Shown in pieces: positions 1-8,315 of a stretch of 64,000 bases of DNA. The DNA lies in IMG/VR virus record IMGVR_UViG_3300033148_003679, positions 1-64,000 of that record; one strand, 5' to 3'. The notes below the pieces were generated by a model that worked only from the letters and a program-made list of their open reading frames with translations, was not told the DNA's origin and did no database searches. Source of the stretch: a virus. Both the position numbers and the translations under genes were made by a program. The first letter of the stretch is position 1, and the number at the start of each line of letters is the position of its first letter.

Positions 1-1335
1 ACCTGCTATCCATGGCGTTAGAATAAGCAAACTTTTTGACAGTAACACGCCAAATTTTAGTATAACTACACCCAGTTTCGTCATGGATAAAAGTGCGAGC
101 TGTGAACCAACCAATAAAAGAGGGCCAACAACAGAGGCAATAAAAGTAAAGGCTGCTGAAAGACGACCAATTCCTTTTGTCAATGCCGGACATGCTTCAG
201 TGATTTTTGTAATATAATCCAGAACTTCACTTAACATTGTATTCAGTTTCTTAACGTCTGGAATCAGTTCATCTGCAAACACTCTTTTCAGATCTTCCCA
301 TCTCTGTTTCGTTCGTCCCAACTGTTCGTTCAGACTCAACATCTGTCTGGCTACAAGTTTTTCCAACTTACTTCTATCGTTAAGACTGGCAATATAGTCG
401 TGCAACTCTTTTGTAGTCATTTTTACAATAGCAGCGTTACCTGTCAACGCTCTGACACCAAAGACATTTGACAGTGCAGCGTTGATCTGCTGTTCGGTCT
501 GCCCTTTAAGAGCGTCATTAAGTTCACCGATTATTGTTATCAGATCTTTGGCTTTACCTTCATAGTCAAAAGCACTTATATTAAGTTCCCGCAACTGTTT
601 CGACGCTTTATTACCTTCCATAGCCATATTGGCCAATGCTCGACGCATAGCTACACCAGCACGAGACCCACGTACACCTACATCGGCCATAATCGAGATA
701 GCTGCGACAGTTCTTTCCAGAGAATTGTTCATAAGATGAGCCTGGCCAGCGACAAAAGCCATCGCTTCAACAAGGTCATTCATAGTCTGGACAGATGTCG
801 AGAATCCAGCAGCTAATACACTTGCAACTCGGTTAGTCTCAGTAAACGGAATATCGAACGCTTTCATAACACGAATAACGCCTTTAGCCGTCTCTTCAAC
901 TTCTACCATACCACCTTTTATAAGTTTTGCTATATCAGGAAACGCTGCTAACGCTTCTTGTGCATTTAGACCGGCAAACCCTAACTGTTTATAGATTTCT
1001 GTAAGTTCAGACGCTTCAACATTAAGATCTTTTGACGTTTTGACTACAGAATTTTTCATCCGCATAAACTCTTTAGCAGTTGTATCTGTAGCCGCCGTTG
1101 CCCGACGCATAGCTTTGTCTAAACCGCCCCACGCCTTAGTGATTTTGACTAGAGCATATCCAGTCGTAGCACCCATAGCGGTTAATGCCATACTAAATTG
1201 ACGGACTTCCTGTGCAGTCTGTCTAATAGCTACGCGATTCTTTTTGAATTCTTTTTCTATTTTGTTAAGAGTTGCAGAGGCTTGGTTTTTAATAATAAAG
1301 TTAGTGACAATACCTCTAATGGTTAACATGTCCAT
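1..1335 (-). CDS. Phage tail tape measure protein (C-terminus missing)
   Basis: The frame opens at an ATG and runs unbroken past the left edge, so only the first 445 residues are present. The protein is long and alpha-helical. It starts with MDMLTIRG, followed by a helical region rich in Ala, Met and Lys of the TP901 tape-measure core type. A hydrophobic stretch lies near residues 405-430, as tape measures often have. It directly follows the tail chaperone pair, the standard place for this gene in siphoviruses. Family knowledge: the protein sets tail length and enters the host envelope at DNA ejection. A second in-frame ATG two codons later (1329) is an equally possible start. Confidence 0.85.
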   Translation of the reverse strand, partial: MDMLTIRGIVTNFIIKNQASATLNKIEKEFKKNRVAIRQTAQEVRQFSMALTAMGATTGYALVKITKAWGGLDKAMRRATAATDTTAKEFMRMKNSVVKTSKDLNVEASELTEIYKQLGFAGLNAQEALAAFPDIAKLIKGGMVEVEETAKGVIRVMKAFDIPFTETNRVASVLAAGFSTSVQTMNDLVEAMAFVAGQAHLMNNSLERTVAAISIMADVGVRGSRAGVAMRRALANMAMEGNKASKQLRELNISAFDYEGKAKDLITIIGELNDALKGQTEQQINAALSNVFGVRALTGNAAIVKMTTKELHDYIASLNDRSKLEKLVARQMLSLNEQLGRTKQRWEDLKRVFADELIPDVKKLNTMLSEVLDYITKITEACPALTKGIGRLSAAFTFIASVVGPLLLVGSQLALLSMTKLGVVILKFGVLLSKSLLILTPWIAG

Positions 1336-1343
1336 TTTGGTTT

Positions 1344-2020
1344 CTACTCTTTATTTTCTCGCACCATTTGACTTGCCTCGTTTTTATCACTTTTGCCAAT
1401 TGCTTTTAACATTGCCCAGTTTTCGTCAATTTCCTGTTGTCGAGTTTTACCAGTACGAAGGTTTACAAGTGTTCGTTCCATCTGCTGTAAAGCGTCTTTG
1501 TACACTTTGGGATTGTATGGTACAACCATAGCTAATGCCATACTATGTGTAAACTCGATTCGCTCTTCAAGTTTCACAATGTTCGCCTCTTTTAACAACA
1601 TTGCAAAAATGCGAGCGTCCATGTCCCACAACTGCTCTTCTGTAAATGTACCGGGGAAAGCCCGACAGATAAGACCTATTGATCTATATCGGGCTGAGAT
1701 TCGTTTCCCTCAGCACTCTGGTCAGTACCTGACAAATTGATACTTCTGAGAATATATAAAGCAACGTCCTGTTTCATCCGCCAATCTACGGATTTGAACG
1801 TTTCTGCATCTTTCCCGAAAACGATGCCAAGAAATTTGTTGATCATTTCGGGTTTCATATCGGTCTCAGTATCAGTTATTTCTTTACTGAATGCTAATAT
1901 CTGGGTGGCCATTTCATCCGAAACTATTTCGATCTTCCAGTCCTGTCCGGCAAACCCTTCAATTTCAATTGGCTCATACCTTGACTTATATGTTTTGTCA
2001 TTCAGATTTAACTTTGCCAT
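1344..2020 (-). CDS. Tail assembly chaperone fusion protein (gpGT-like) made by -1 frameshift
   Basis: The shorter chaperone ends at 1676, but the -1 frame is open from just upstream of that stop down to 1344. It begins right after an in-frame TGA. A GGGAAAC heptamer in the correct X XXY YYZ phase lies at codons 105-106 of the first frame. Slippage there would give 106 residues of the short product joined to 119 residues of the second frame, 225 aa in all. The second part contains CRAFPGTFTEEQLWDMD followed by helices. It has no good start of its own (only a TTG), which supports expression by frameshift as in lambda G/GT. Family role: binds the tape measure and recruits tail tube subunits. 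Confidence 0.82.
1676..2020 (-). CDS. Tail assembly chaperone, short form (gpG-like)
   Basis: 114 aa, starting MAKLNLNDKTY behind a GCAGGAAA ribosome site. The length, the acidic and polar C-terminus (ending QPDIDQ) and the position between tail tube and tape measure are those of siphovirus gpG-like chaperones. The N-terminal half is beta-rich (YEPIEIEGF) and the middle is helical. Most ribosomes should stop at 1676, and a minority shift to make the long form. The name comes from gene order plus the frameshift architecture, because sequence identity in this family is low. Confidence 0.78.
   Translation of the reverse strand: MAKLNLNDKTYKSRYEPIEIEGFAGQDWKIEIVSDEMATQILAFSKEITDTETDMKPEMINKFLGIVFGKDAETFKSVDWRMKQDVALYILRSINLSGTDQSAEGNESQPDIDQ
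1703..1709 (-). other. GGGAAAC slippery heptamer for programmed -1 frameshifting
   Basis: Read on the minus strand, codons GAG GGA AAC place the heptamer G GGA AAC exactly in X XXY YYZ phase. The -1 frame has a TGA six bases upstream and is open downstream to 1344, so this is close to the earliest possible slip point. Lambda uses the closely related GGGAAAG at the same place. Confidence 0.85.
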
Positions 2021-2082
2021 TTTCCTGCTTTTCCTTGTCTTTCAGTTGTGGATACATGGACACCCACTTTCTACACCGCTAC

Positions 2083-2670
2083 TTATGATGTTTGTCCATA
2101 ACCGACAGCCCACAGAGCGTCGGCGGCATAGGTTTCACTGTTAGGAGTGTTAGTGTCAGTTGTAACTTCACTCGCAAGTACAGGGAACCCTACAAACACC
2201 ATTTCGTAGATTCTTTGTCCTTCCGCATTAAACGTCAGCGAAAGGTTTCTGCGTGGCGCGGCTTTGAACACGGTTAACCACTCTTTCTCGTCGGCAGAAG
2301 CTGTAGTTCCGGTCTGTTTCTTGAGAATAAGTGCACCTGCATAGTCGCGCATTGATGTACCTACAACAGTATTGACCATCAACTCGTCGCCAGTAACAAC
2401 TATGCTACTGTTAATAGAACACGATTCGAGTTGAGCCAGCGTCGTAACTGTTAGTTGTACGGTGGCCGTACAGCTGGTACCGGTATATATCTCATCGTAA
2501 TTACCTGTACCATGCTGTGCTGTCTTTACAGGTGCCGTGTCGTCAGAAGACTCGAAAGTAACTTCCATATTGTACCCAAGGCTATCATCAGATGTAATAT
2601 CACCAGCAAGGGTACTGGCTTTCCACAACACCTCGCAAGGACCTAGTGGCCCCATTGGAAAATTCGACAT
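2083..2670 (-). CDS. Major tail tube protein
   Basis: 195 aa. The start chosen is the ATG at 2670 (MSNFPMGPLGPC), with a GGAG site 12 bases upstream; a TTG nine bases earlier is less likely. The sequence is beta-rich with many Thr and Ser and resembles siphovirus tube proteins in length and composition. A central segment repeats short hydrophobic strands (TATVQLTVTTLAQL) and the C-terminus ends AVGYGQTS. It sits between the tail terminator and the chaperones, the standard tube position. It should polymerise as stacked hexamers around the tape measure. Confidence 0.75.
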   Translation of the reverse strand: MSNFPMGPLGPCEVLWKASTLAGDITSDDSLGYNMEVTFESSDDTAPVKTAQHGTGNYDEIYTGTSCTATVQLTVTTLAQLESCSINSSIVVTGDELMVNTVVGTSMRDYAGALILKKQTGTTASADEKEWLTVFKAAPRRNLSLTFNAEGQRIYEMVFVGFPVLASEVTTDTNTPNSETYAADALWAVGYGQTS

Positions 2671-2704
2671 AATGTTCAATCTCCAGATGGTTGTCTAGTT
2701 TCAT

Positions 2705-3124
2705 TTATTGCAGTTCAAGATAGAGCGTAAGATTTACAGAAAATGTATACCGACTTTCTGCATCGCGGCCCAAGCTGAACGGTTCAGAACCTGTCGTCGA
2801 AATTGCGACATAACTATCTTCCCCTGTTGTTACTGCTGGCAAGCTAACATTCGTATTGTATTTTCCATAAAACAGATCATAGATCTCCCAAGCGGTATCC
2901 CGCGCAGACTGATAAGCGGTATCCCGCACAATAACTTGTATCGGTTTTACGGACAATGTGGGAACATAATAATTTTCGATGCCAGGCACTGACTCTAATA
3001 TAAAAACACAAATGTCAGGTCTATTTGTGTCGTCACCCTCTCCGGCAAAGAGATTAGTCCCGACAGTAAGACTGGCAATTTGTGTTTCAATATACTGTGT
3101 AATAGGTTTTATCACGTTACCCAT
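2705..3124 (-). CDS. Tail terminator / minor capsid protein
   Basis: 139 aa. It resembles the gpU-type and minor-capsid families that cap the tail tube. The N-terminal helix (MGNVIKPITQYIETQIASL) is followed by a Gly-Asp-rich loop, a beta core with the segment PIQVIVRDTAYQSARDTAWE, and a C-terminal strand pair typical of this fold (RYTFSVNLTLYLEL). It lies between the gp10-like gene and the tail tube gene. The expected role is to stop tube growth and join head and tail. Confidence 0.72.
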   Translation of the reverse strand: MGNVIKPITQYIETQIASLTVGTNLFAGEGDDTNRPDICVFILESVPGIENYYVPTLSVKPIQVIVRDTAYQSARDTAWEIYDLFYGKYNTNVSLPAVTTGEDSYVAISTTGSEPFSLGRDAESRYTFSVNLTLYLELQ

Positions 3125-3173
3125 TATCTAAACTCGTTTCTTTGTCATTCATATTCGTCTATTAACATATTTA

Positions 3174-3671
3174 TCATCTGCCAAACCGTCTTCGCAGTTC
3201 ATCTACGAAAACTTTTGCAGCGTTTGCCACATATTCTCTAACATATATTGTAATCTTACTTTCAAGATATTTGCTACCGGCTTCTCGCCATGTAAACCCG
3301 TGTTTAGGTTCTCTTTCATGCCATAACGCTGCATAAGGTTTGTTAAAAGTTATTGAAGCTACAGTTTCGTCCGGGGCAAGAGACGCGCCCGGCGACCGCG
3401 ACCTAGCTGCAATAGACTCCGCGTCAACATTACCCCATTTCGAGAAGTCATAAAAGTTGTTGTCTACATATACAATGCCAGACCCGCGTAACAGATGATC
3501 CCATACAGGTACCTGTGGCGTCTTATGAATAGCATCGTATAGTATCATCATGCCAGTGTCGCCACTAGCTTTTTCGGACGCAGGTTTTATACTCGTTTTA
3601 AGTTTGTTCATATCAATCAGAAAATCTTCGCAATCCAGTTCTACATTCGATTCACTACTTTGTGCTGGCAT
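3174..3671 (-). CDS. HK97 gp10-like neck / tail-completion protein
   Basis: 165 aa. The C-terminal half carries the family hallmarks: a Tyr-Ala-x-x-His-Glu element (YAALWHEREPKHGF), then a segment in which Lys-Tyr-Leu-Glu leads into a long basic C-terminal helix. The N-terminus is low complexity and acidic. It is separated by only five bases from the upstream head-closure gene, so the two are co-translated. Family members are part of the head-tail neck. Confidence 0.68.
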   Translation of the reverse strand: MPAQSSESNVELDCEDFLIDMNKLKTSIKPASEKASGDTGMMILYDAIHKTPQVPVWDHLLRGSGIVYVDNNFYDFSKWGNVDAESIAARSRSPGASLAPDETVASITFNKPYAALWHEREPKHGFTWREAGSKYLESKITIYVREYVANAAKVFVDELRRRFGR

Positions 3672-3676
3672 TCTGT

Positions 3677-3988
3677 TTACCTCACATAAACCCGTAAATA
3701 TGCAAACCCTGCATCACGTACCTTATGCCATGATATGATCGAATGCGTTGTACTGTCAAAAGTTAGTTTGTCGTCCATGTCAAGAGTTCTGTCCTCGATC
3801 TCTACCACAGCGTTACTTATAGCTTCGTTCCCTTTGTTATCGATTACTCGCCGATACTTATATTCAATTCGTCCTTTTAACGATACATCTGTGCCAGCAT
3901 CAGTTACAGTACCCCATTTATCTCGTGTAGGTTCTGGAGTAAGTATCACAGTATCCCTGAAATATGAACTGCGTGGACTGCTAGCCAT
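3677..3988 (-). CDS. Head-closure / head-tail joining protein
   Basis: 103 aa, small and beta-rich, starting MASSPRSSYFRDTVILTPEP. The pattern of an N-terminal strand, a central RIEYKYRRVID strand and a C-terminal strand ending in Arg fits head-closure proteins of the SPP1 gp16 / minor-capsid group. Its first eight bases overlap the stop of a glycosyltransferase-like gene, so translation of this virion protein is coupled to the inserted sugar cassette. Assignment rests mainly on length and order. Confidence 0.62.
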   Translation of the reverse strand: MASSPRSSYFRDTVILTPEPTRDKWGTVTDAGTDVSLKGRIEYKYRRVIDNKGNEAISNAVVEIEDRTLDMDDKLTFDSTTHSIISWHKVRDAGFAYLRVYVR

Positions 3989-4700
3989 TAAAATCCAATC
4001 CCCATGTAAACCCCATCATTGCTCTATGCTTTGCAAATTCTAAATCTTTTTTCACAATCGGTTTTCGTCTTTCATATTCCGCATCTTGCATACCAACATG
4101 TATCTCAGGACTATAATAGTCTACTATAGCATTTTTGTCTAGGGTAAACTTCGTCGGTGAAAAACTTTGGGCAAACCGTAAAAACTCGTTATGGAAATAG
4201 TTGTACTTATATGTAGGGCAAATAAGCTCTCTATCCTTATATCTGTCAAGAAACTTGTTGCCGATAAGAATAACTCTGGCCGGGTGGAATGTCGGGACAC
4301 AGAACTGTCGGATACCTACAATTCCGTCATAATCGGGATATTGAGAAAGTAGAGTTCTGTACGCGTGAGAAATGGCTGCATATTTAAATTCTACCAGCTC
4401 AGACGATAAAAGAAGATGTTCTCCAGCTTTTCTAGCATTTTTCGCAGCTAGATTATATGCGCCAACAATGCCCCAGTGTAAGTATGTACAGTCCAGAGAG
4501 AATTTGGGGTCGTTTGCATACAGCTTTTCAGCCCATTTCACTGCACGGTTACCAGATTTACCACCCACGCTTATAATGTTGACAAGAAAGCTGAAATCGA
4601 CCGGAACCGTCCATGGCAACGAATAAATTGCTCTCTGTAACATATCGTTTCTGTTACGAGTAGGAATTGCTATCCGAATTCGTCTCTCGATCTGTGCCAT
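3981..4700 (-). CDS. Glycosyltransferase-like protein (GT2-type N-terminus)
   Basis: 239 aa. The N-terminus IRIAIPTRNRNDMLQRAI has the pattern of family 2 glycosyltransferases: a hydrophobic strand, a short TRNR loop, then a helix ending in a Ser-Leu turn. A clear DxD is not visible, so donor binding may be unusual. The C-terminus is rich in Lys and aromatic residues. It is the last gene of the ten-gene sugar cassette and overlaps the head-closure gene by eight bases. The substrate is unknown; a sugar on a virion or host-surface acceptor is an inference. Confidence 0.55.
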   Translation of the reverse strand: MAQIERRIRIAIPTRNRNDMLQRAIYSLPWTVPVDFSFLVNIISVGGKSGNRAVKWAEKLYANDPKFSLDCTYLHWGIVGAYNLAAKNARKAGEHLLLSSELVEFKYAAISHAYRTLLSQYPDYDGIVGIRQFCVPTFHPARVILIGNKFLDRYKDRELICPTYKYNYFHNEFLRFAQSFSPTKFTLDKNAIVDYYSPEIHVGMQDAEYERRKPIVKKDLEFAKHRAMMGFTWGLDFNG

Positions 4701-4701
4701 T

Positions 4702-5352
4702 TTATTCCATTACGTTACCTGTCATCCAATATCTGGGTTTTCTGGTTTTTGCAAAAGATTTGTCTGGTGGCGGTGAAATTTTTAGTAAATCCCATACCGG
4801 TGCCAGTGTTTCGACAGGAGATTCCACCATTCTATCGTAACTTATAAACACTCCTCGGCCCGGGTTGTCAGAACAGAATTGGTTCCATTTTGCATTGTTA
4901 TGTATCCAGAACCATTCGTAAGGTTCAAACGGAACAACGCTACGCTGATAATCTTTGTCTTCGTTCCAATAACTGGCATGGTTATCCCACACGTTTCGGC
5001 CAATAAACACAAACTGTGCTTTCGGAAACACGTTGTTCAGACATATCCATTCCATACCTTTCACACCGGGATTGATAGCGAACTTTGCACCAAACCGTCC
5101 TTTATACAGACGTACCATTTCGCTAAACGTTTCTATAGGCCCGGTTACATGAGGAGTGTTAGCCAGACGTTGAAGCTGTGTTACAATCACCGCATGGTAT
5201 AATACATGAGGTTCAAACAATATATCATGTATGTCCGACGAGTCCATTATAAGTCTGCGCAAAAAGGATGTACCGGCTCTACGCATACCCACTATAAATA
5301 TAGGACTAATATCTTCTATTGGTTTCAGAAATGTTCCGCCCATGGGTTTCAT
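4702..5352 (-). CDS. Sulfotransferase family protein
   Basis: 216 aa. The 5' phosphosulfate-binding loop is clear at about residues 20-33 (FIVGMRRAGTSFLRRLI). A 3'-phosphate motif follows near residue 120 in VFIGRNVWDNHASYW, with the Arg and Ser positions expected. Family knowledge: transfers sulfate from PAPS to a hydroxyl or amino group, often on a sugar. It lies in an operon of glycosyltransferases, so a glycan is the likely acceptor (inference). It begins behind a GGAGAAA ribosome site. The length is near the lower limit for the family. Confidence 0.82.
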   Translation of the reverse strand: MKPMGGTFLKPIEDISPIFIVGMRRAGTSFLRRLIMDSSDIHDILFEPHVLYHAVIVTQLQRLANTPHVTGPIETFSEMVRLYKGRFGAKFAINPGVKGMEWICLNNVFPKAQFVFIGRNVWDNHASYWNEDKDYQRSVVPFEPYEWFWIHNNAKWNQFCSDNPGRGVFISYDRMVESPVETLAPVWDLLKISPPPDKSFAKTRKPRYWMTGNVME

Positions 5353-5364
5353 AACATTTTTCTC

Positions 5365-6132
5365 CTATCTAATTTCATGTTCGTCTTTCGGGAACCGCCA
5401 TAATCCACGACATATAAAATTGTCACGAACGAATTGGTTGCGAACCTGATTAAACCCTTTCTGGTTATGTAGCGCATACGAATCACCTTCTTCGTCCGAA
5501 TTATGCCATTTAGTTGCGGGTACAACATACATTTTACAGTCAGTATTAAACCGTGAAAGTTGGCGAACCCACCACAAATCGTCTAACAACCTGTTACATC
5601 CCGACATATCCGTGATAAAGTTTCTGCGAGCACCGAAATATAAACGACCTATAAAGTCTACTCGACCTATATGGGTGACTTTTGTAGCTGGCCCGTTCTT
5701 AAACTTTTTTCGAGCAGTGTAAAAAGTCTGGACGAGTTCCTGCATCTCGGCATCTTTGTCCTGGCGAATCTGATAATCTTTACCGAAAATCGAGACTATT
5801 TTCTCGTTTACAGGATAAGGAATACTGTTCCAATAAAATAGCAACTCGTCTACAAACCCTTCTTCCGGCACTATATCGTCATCTGCTATAAGTACAAGCT
5901 CGTTTTTGAGTAATATAGGTGCCATAAACTTGATCTGACCGCCATAGTTTTTGTTACCGGCAACTATCGTAATCTTATTGTTGGCAAACAGAGACAGATC
6001 GGGTTCCCATTCGCCAATAGAATTGTCCCATATCAGAAGTTCGTCTATTTGTGGCAACCATGCGTCGATAATCGCAGGAAGCGAATCAAAACGTTTATAC
6101 ACAGGAATTAAAAGAGAGATGTTGTTATCCAT
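5365..6132 (-). CDS. Glycosyltransferase, GT64/GT2-like
   Basis: 255 aa. Its N-terminus (ISLLIPVYKRFDSLPAII) and the motif LVLIADDDIVPEEGF, with three Asp for metal and nucleotide-sugar binding, mark a GT-A fold enzyme like the exostosin/GT64 group. A later Trp-His element (ATKWHNSDEEGDSY) may be the acceptor end. The start overlaps the end of the oxidoreductase gene by eight bases. Donor and acceptor sugars cannot be told from sequence. Confidence 0.72.
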   Translation of the reverse strand: MDNNISLLIPVYKRFDSLPAIIDAWLPQIDELLIWDNSIGEWEPDLSLFANNKITIVAGNKNYGGQIKFMAPILLKNELVLIADDDIVPEEGFVDELLFYWNSIPYPVNEKIVSIFGKDYQIRQDKDAEMQELVQTFYTARKKFKNGPATKVTHIGRVDFIGRLYFGARRNFITDMSGCNRLLDDLWWVRQLSRFNTDCKMYVVPATKWHNSDEEGDSYALHNQKGFNQVRNQFVRDNFICRGLWRFPKDEHEIR

Positions 6133-7159
6133 GATCTGTTTTGCTTTTTACCTCATTTAAGTTACATGTATCCGCGATAATTTTAGTTACTTCAACTGCT
6201 GTTGCAAGATTTGACGTACAGCAGGTAGAAAATCCCAGTTTTGCGTTTGTAACAATTCCACGAAAATAATTGACTGTATTAACCAGGTTATCGGCCTCGT
6301 TATAATAAAACGTCTCTTTCTCTTTAACCAGAAGAGGATCATTATTATTTCTTATTTGTCTGACAAAACGTGTTACGTTAAGAGACTCGTCTTTTTCCAT
6401 ACAATATTCCATGTTACCCGCCGTACCGAAAATCTTAACACCCATATATTTTGCGGGATATTCTATGGAAGCACAAAGCTGGCCGATAACACCACTGGAC
6501 AACAGAGAACGGAATCGAATAATACCTGTGTCAGATATAGAGTTGGTGTCAGTAGATACAGGCGAAAAAACAGGTTGGAAATCAATAGCTTTTATGTCTA
6601 CAAACATGTTAAGAACAGAGACAAGATGAGCGAATTTAGATGAGAGTAACTGGTTGACCGAAAAGCCTATACGTCGTGACGGGGTTACACGTCTCATTAA
6701 ACTCATCTCTATATAATTTAGTGTACCGATTTTGTTGCGTTTGTATAATGTGGCAGCTTTCTGTAAACCGGGCGAAAAGGTGTATGTAAAGTCTACTACC
6801 AGTTGTAACTCGTTCTGTACGGCTATGTCTCTTAACCGTTCGGCTTCTGACGGGACTAGAGCTAGCGGTTTTTCACATAGTACGTGTTTTCCGGCATGTA
6901 AAGCGTCCAGAACAACATTATAATGAGCGTCTATAGGCGTCGCTACAACTACAGCTTCTACATCTTTATCGTCCCATATGGTGGACAAATTGTTTATAAA
7001 ACGTCCTTCTGGTACTAACGACCGGCCAAACACATATTTGACGTCAAATCGTTCGTCCAGATACGGAAGAATTCGTGTACCCCAATATCCGTAACCAATA
7101 AGAGCTATTCGAGGAGTTGAATTGATTATGTTAGACAGAGGTCTTTGCGTCTGGCCCAT
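6125..7159 (-). CDS. Gfo/Idh/MocA-family NAD(P)-dependent sugar oxidoreductase
   Basis: 344 aa from the ATG at 7159, which has a GGAGA site eight bases upstream; an earlier ATG would overlap the preceding gene by about 80 bases. The Rossmann motif IALIGYGYWGTRIL is at the N-terminus and the family signature HVLCEKPLAL is near residue 105. Family knowledge: oxidises or reduces a sugar or nucleotide-sugar ring carbon. In this cassette it probably makes an unusual sugar, for example a keto or amino precursor. It could also act on a lipid or peptide-linked sugar. Confidence 0.8.
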   Translation of the reverse strand: MGQTQRPLSNIINSTPRIALIGYGYWGTRILPYLDERFDVKYVFGRSLVPEGRFINNLSTIWDDKDVEAVVVATPIDAHYNVVLDALHAGKHVLCEKPLALVPSEAERLRDIAVQNELQLVVDFTYTFSPGLQKAATLYKRNKIGTLNYIEMSLMRRVTPSRRIGFSVNQLLSSKFAHLVSVLNMFVDIKAIDFQPVFSPVSTDTNSISDTGIIRFRSLLSSGVIGQLCASIEYPAKYMGVKIFGTAGNMEYCMEKDESLNVTRFVRQIRNNNDPLLVKEKETFYYNEADNLVNTVNYFRGIVTNAKLGFSTCCTSNLATAVEVTKIIADTCNLNEVKSKTDHG

Positions 7160-8315
7160 ACCGATCTCTCCATGCGTTATTGATCTCGACTGCACATCTG
7201 TTACACCGTCCATTGTTCAGAAAACATATATCCGGGTTCCAGTTAGGTGACTGGTTGAGTTTGACCTGGTGCATAAACTTATCCATATCATCAGTAACTT
7301 TACCCAGTCTGTTAAATGCCATAGACGGAGACGCACAACTCGAACATCTATATACATATCCATCTGCCCCTAAAGTTATCTGGAAATAGCCGAACAGACA
7401 TTGTTTGTAGTTCATCTGGTCAATATCCTGCGCTTCTGGTGCGATCCAGAATATGAAAGGTTTGTCAGTAGCGTTTTCTGACAGGTACGGTTTAACCAGA
7501 TTGTAGTATGGAACCCGCATAGGTATTTCAACCTTCTTCTTATATTCGCGTACTTTATCAAAATCTCTGTTATAATTGTCATAAGGAATCGAGAACCGTA
7601 AAGAGTCTACACCGATTTCTTTTGCAAGTCTTACAATATTCTCAACCTCTTCCCTCGAACTGTTCCATTCGTTGAACAGGTATACAATACGCAGTTTCGG
7701 GAACGGTTTATCGCCCCGAATATCCGTAAACATTCTTAACCCGTCAATAATAGTATGAAAATGGTCGTGGTCTAACTGTTTACTAATCATATGGCTTTTC
7801 GCAAACCCAGCGTCAAGAGAACAGCTAAAATAATCTTGTGGCGAATCCGACAGTTCAACGTATTCTGTCATCAACCCTTGTTTTTGTTCCAGCTCAACCA
7901 GTTTCGACCCGTTAGAATGGCATCCGAAACAAGAACCGGTTTCTTTTGTTAACCGCATCAACGGCATAAGATCAGGGCTAAGAGTCGGTTCCGTATATTG
8001 GCCGCCTACAACAATAAACGGGATTCTACCGTCTAGCTGTCTGACTAACGAAAACATTTGGGGTATCCATGCAGTGTCTAATGTCTGTTGAAAATATCTG
8101 CCCTGACAATGCCGACAATGAAAGTTGCACCCCCGTCTACCGTCGCCCGGCAAATGAACGTCAAATTGACGCGGATAAATAACTTCGTCTTTAAACACGC
8201 GGTCGAAGTTACCGCCTAGATATTCTTTTAACAGTTCAAAATAATAGTAGCCTGACAATCCGTCATTGTCCGGTCGTTTAGTATCTATACTCATTACAAA
8301 ATCTTCTACTTTCAT
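7131..8315 (-). CDS. Radical SAM protein with Cys-rich C-terminal domain
   Basis: 394 aa. The CX3CX2C cluster is present at Cys63, Cys67 and Cys70 (RGCNFHCRHCQGRYF), followed by a glycine motif (VVGGQYTEPT). The C-terminal 90 residues hold at least six Cys in pairs (CSSCAS; CFLNNGRCNRC), a SPASM/twitch-like layout that would bind one or two extra Fe-S clusters. Family members modify peptides or carry out radical chemistry on sugars. The start overlaps the upstream stop as ATGA. In this operon a sugar or a virion-protein modification is the likely target (inference). Confidence 0.78.
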   Translation of the reverse strand: MKVEDFVMSIDTKRPDNDGLSGYYYFELLKEYLGGNFDRVFKDEVIYPRQFDVHLPGDGRRGCNFHCRHCQGRYFQQTLDTAWIPQMFSLVRQLDGRIPFIVVGGQYTEPTLSPDLMPLMRLTKETGSCFGCHSNGSKLVELEQKQGLMTEYVELSDSPQDYFSCSLDAGFAKSHMISKQLDHDHFHTIIDGLRMFTDIRGDKPFPKLRIVYLFNEWNSSREEVENIVRLAKEIGVDSLRFSIPYDNYNRDFDKVREYKKKVEIPMRVPYYNLVKPYLSENATDKPFIFWIAPEAQDIDQMNYKQCLFGYFQITLGADGYVYRCSSCASPSMAFNRLGKVTDDMDKFMHQVKLNQSPNWNPDICFLNNGRCNRCAVEINNAWRDRYGPDAKTSV

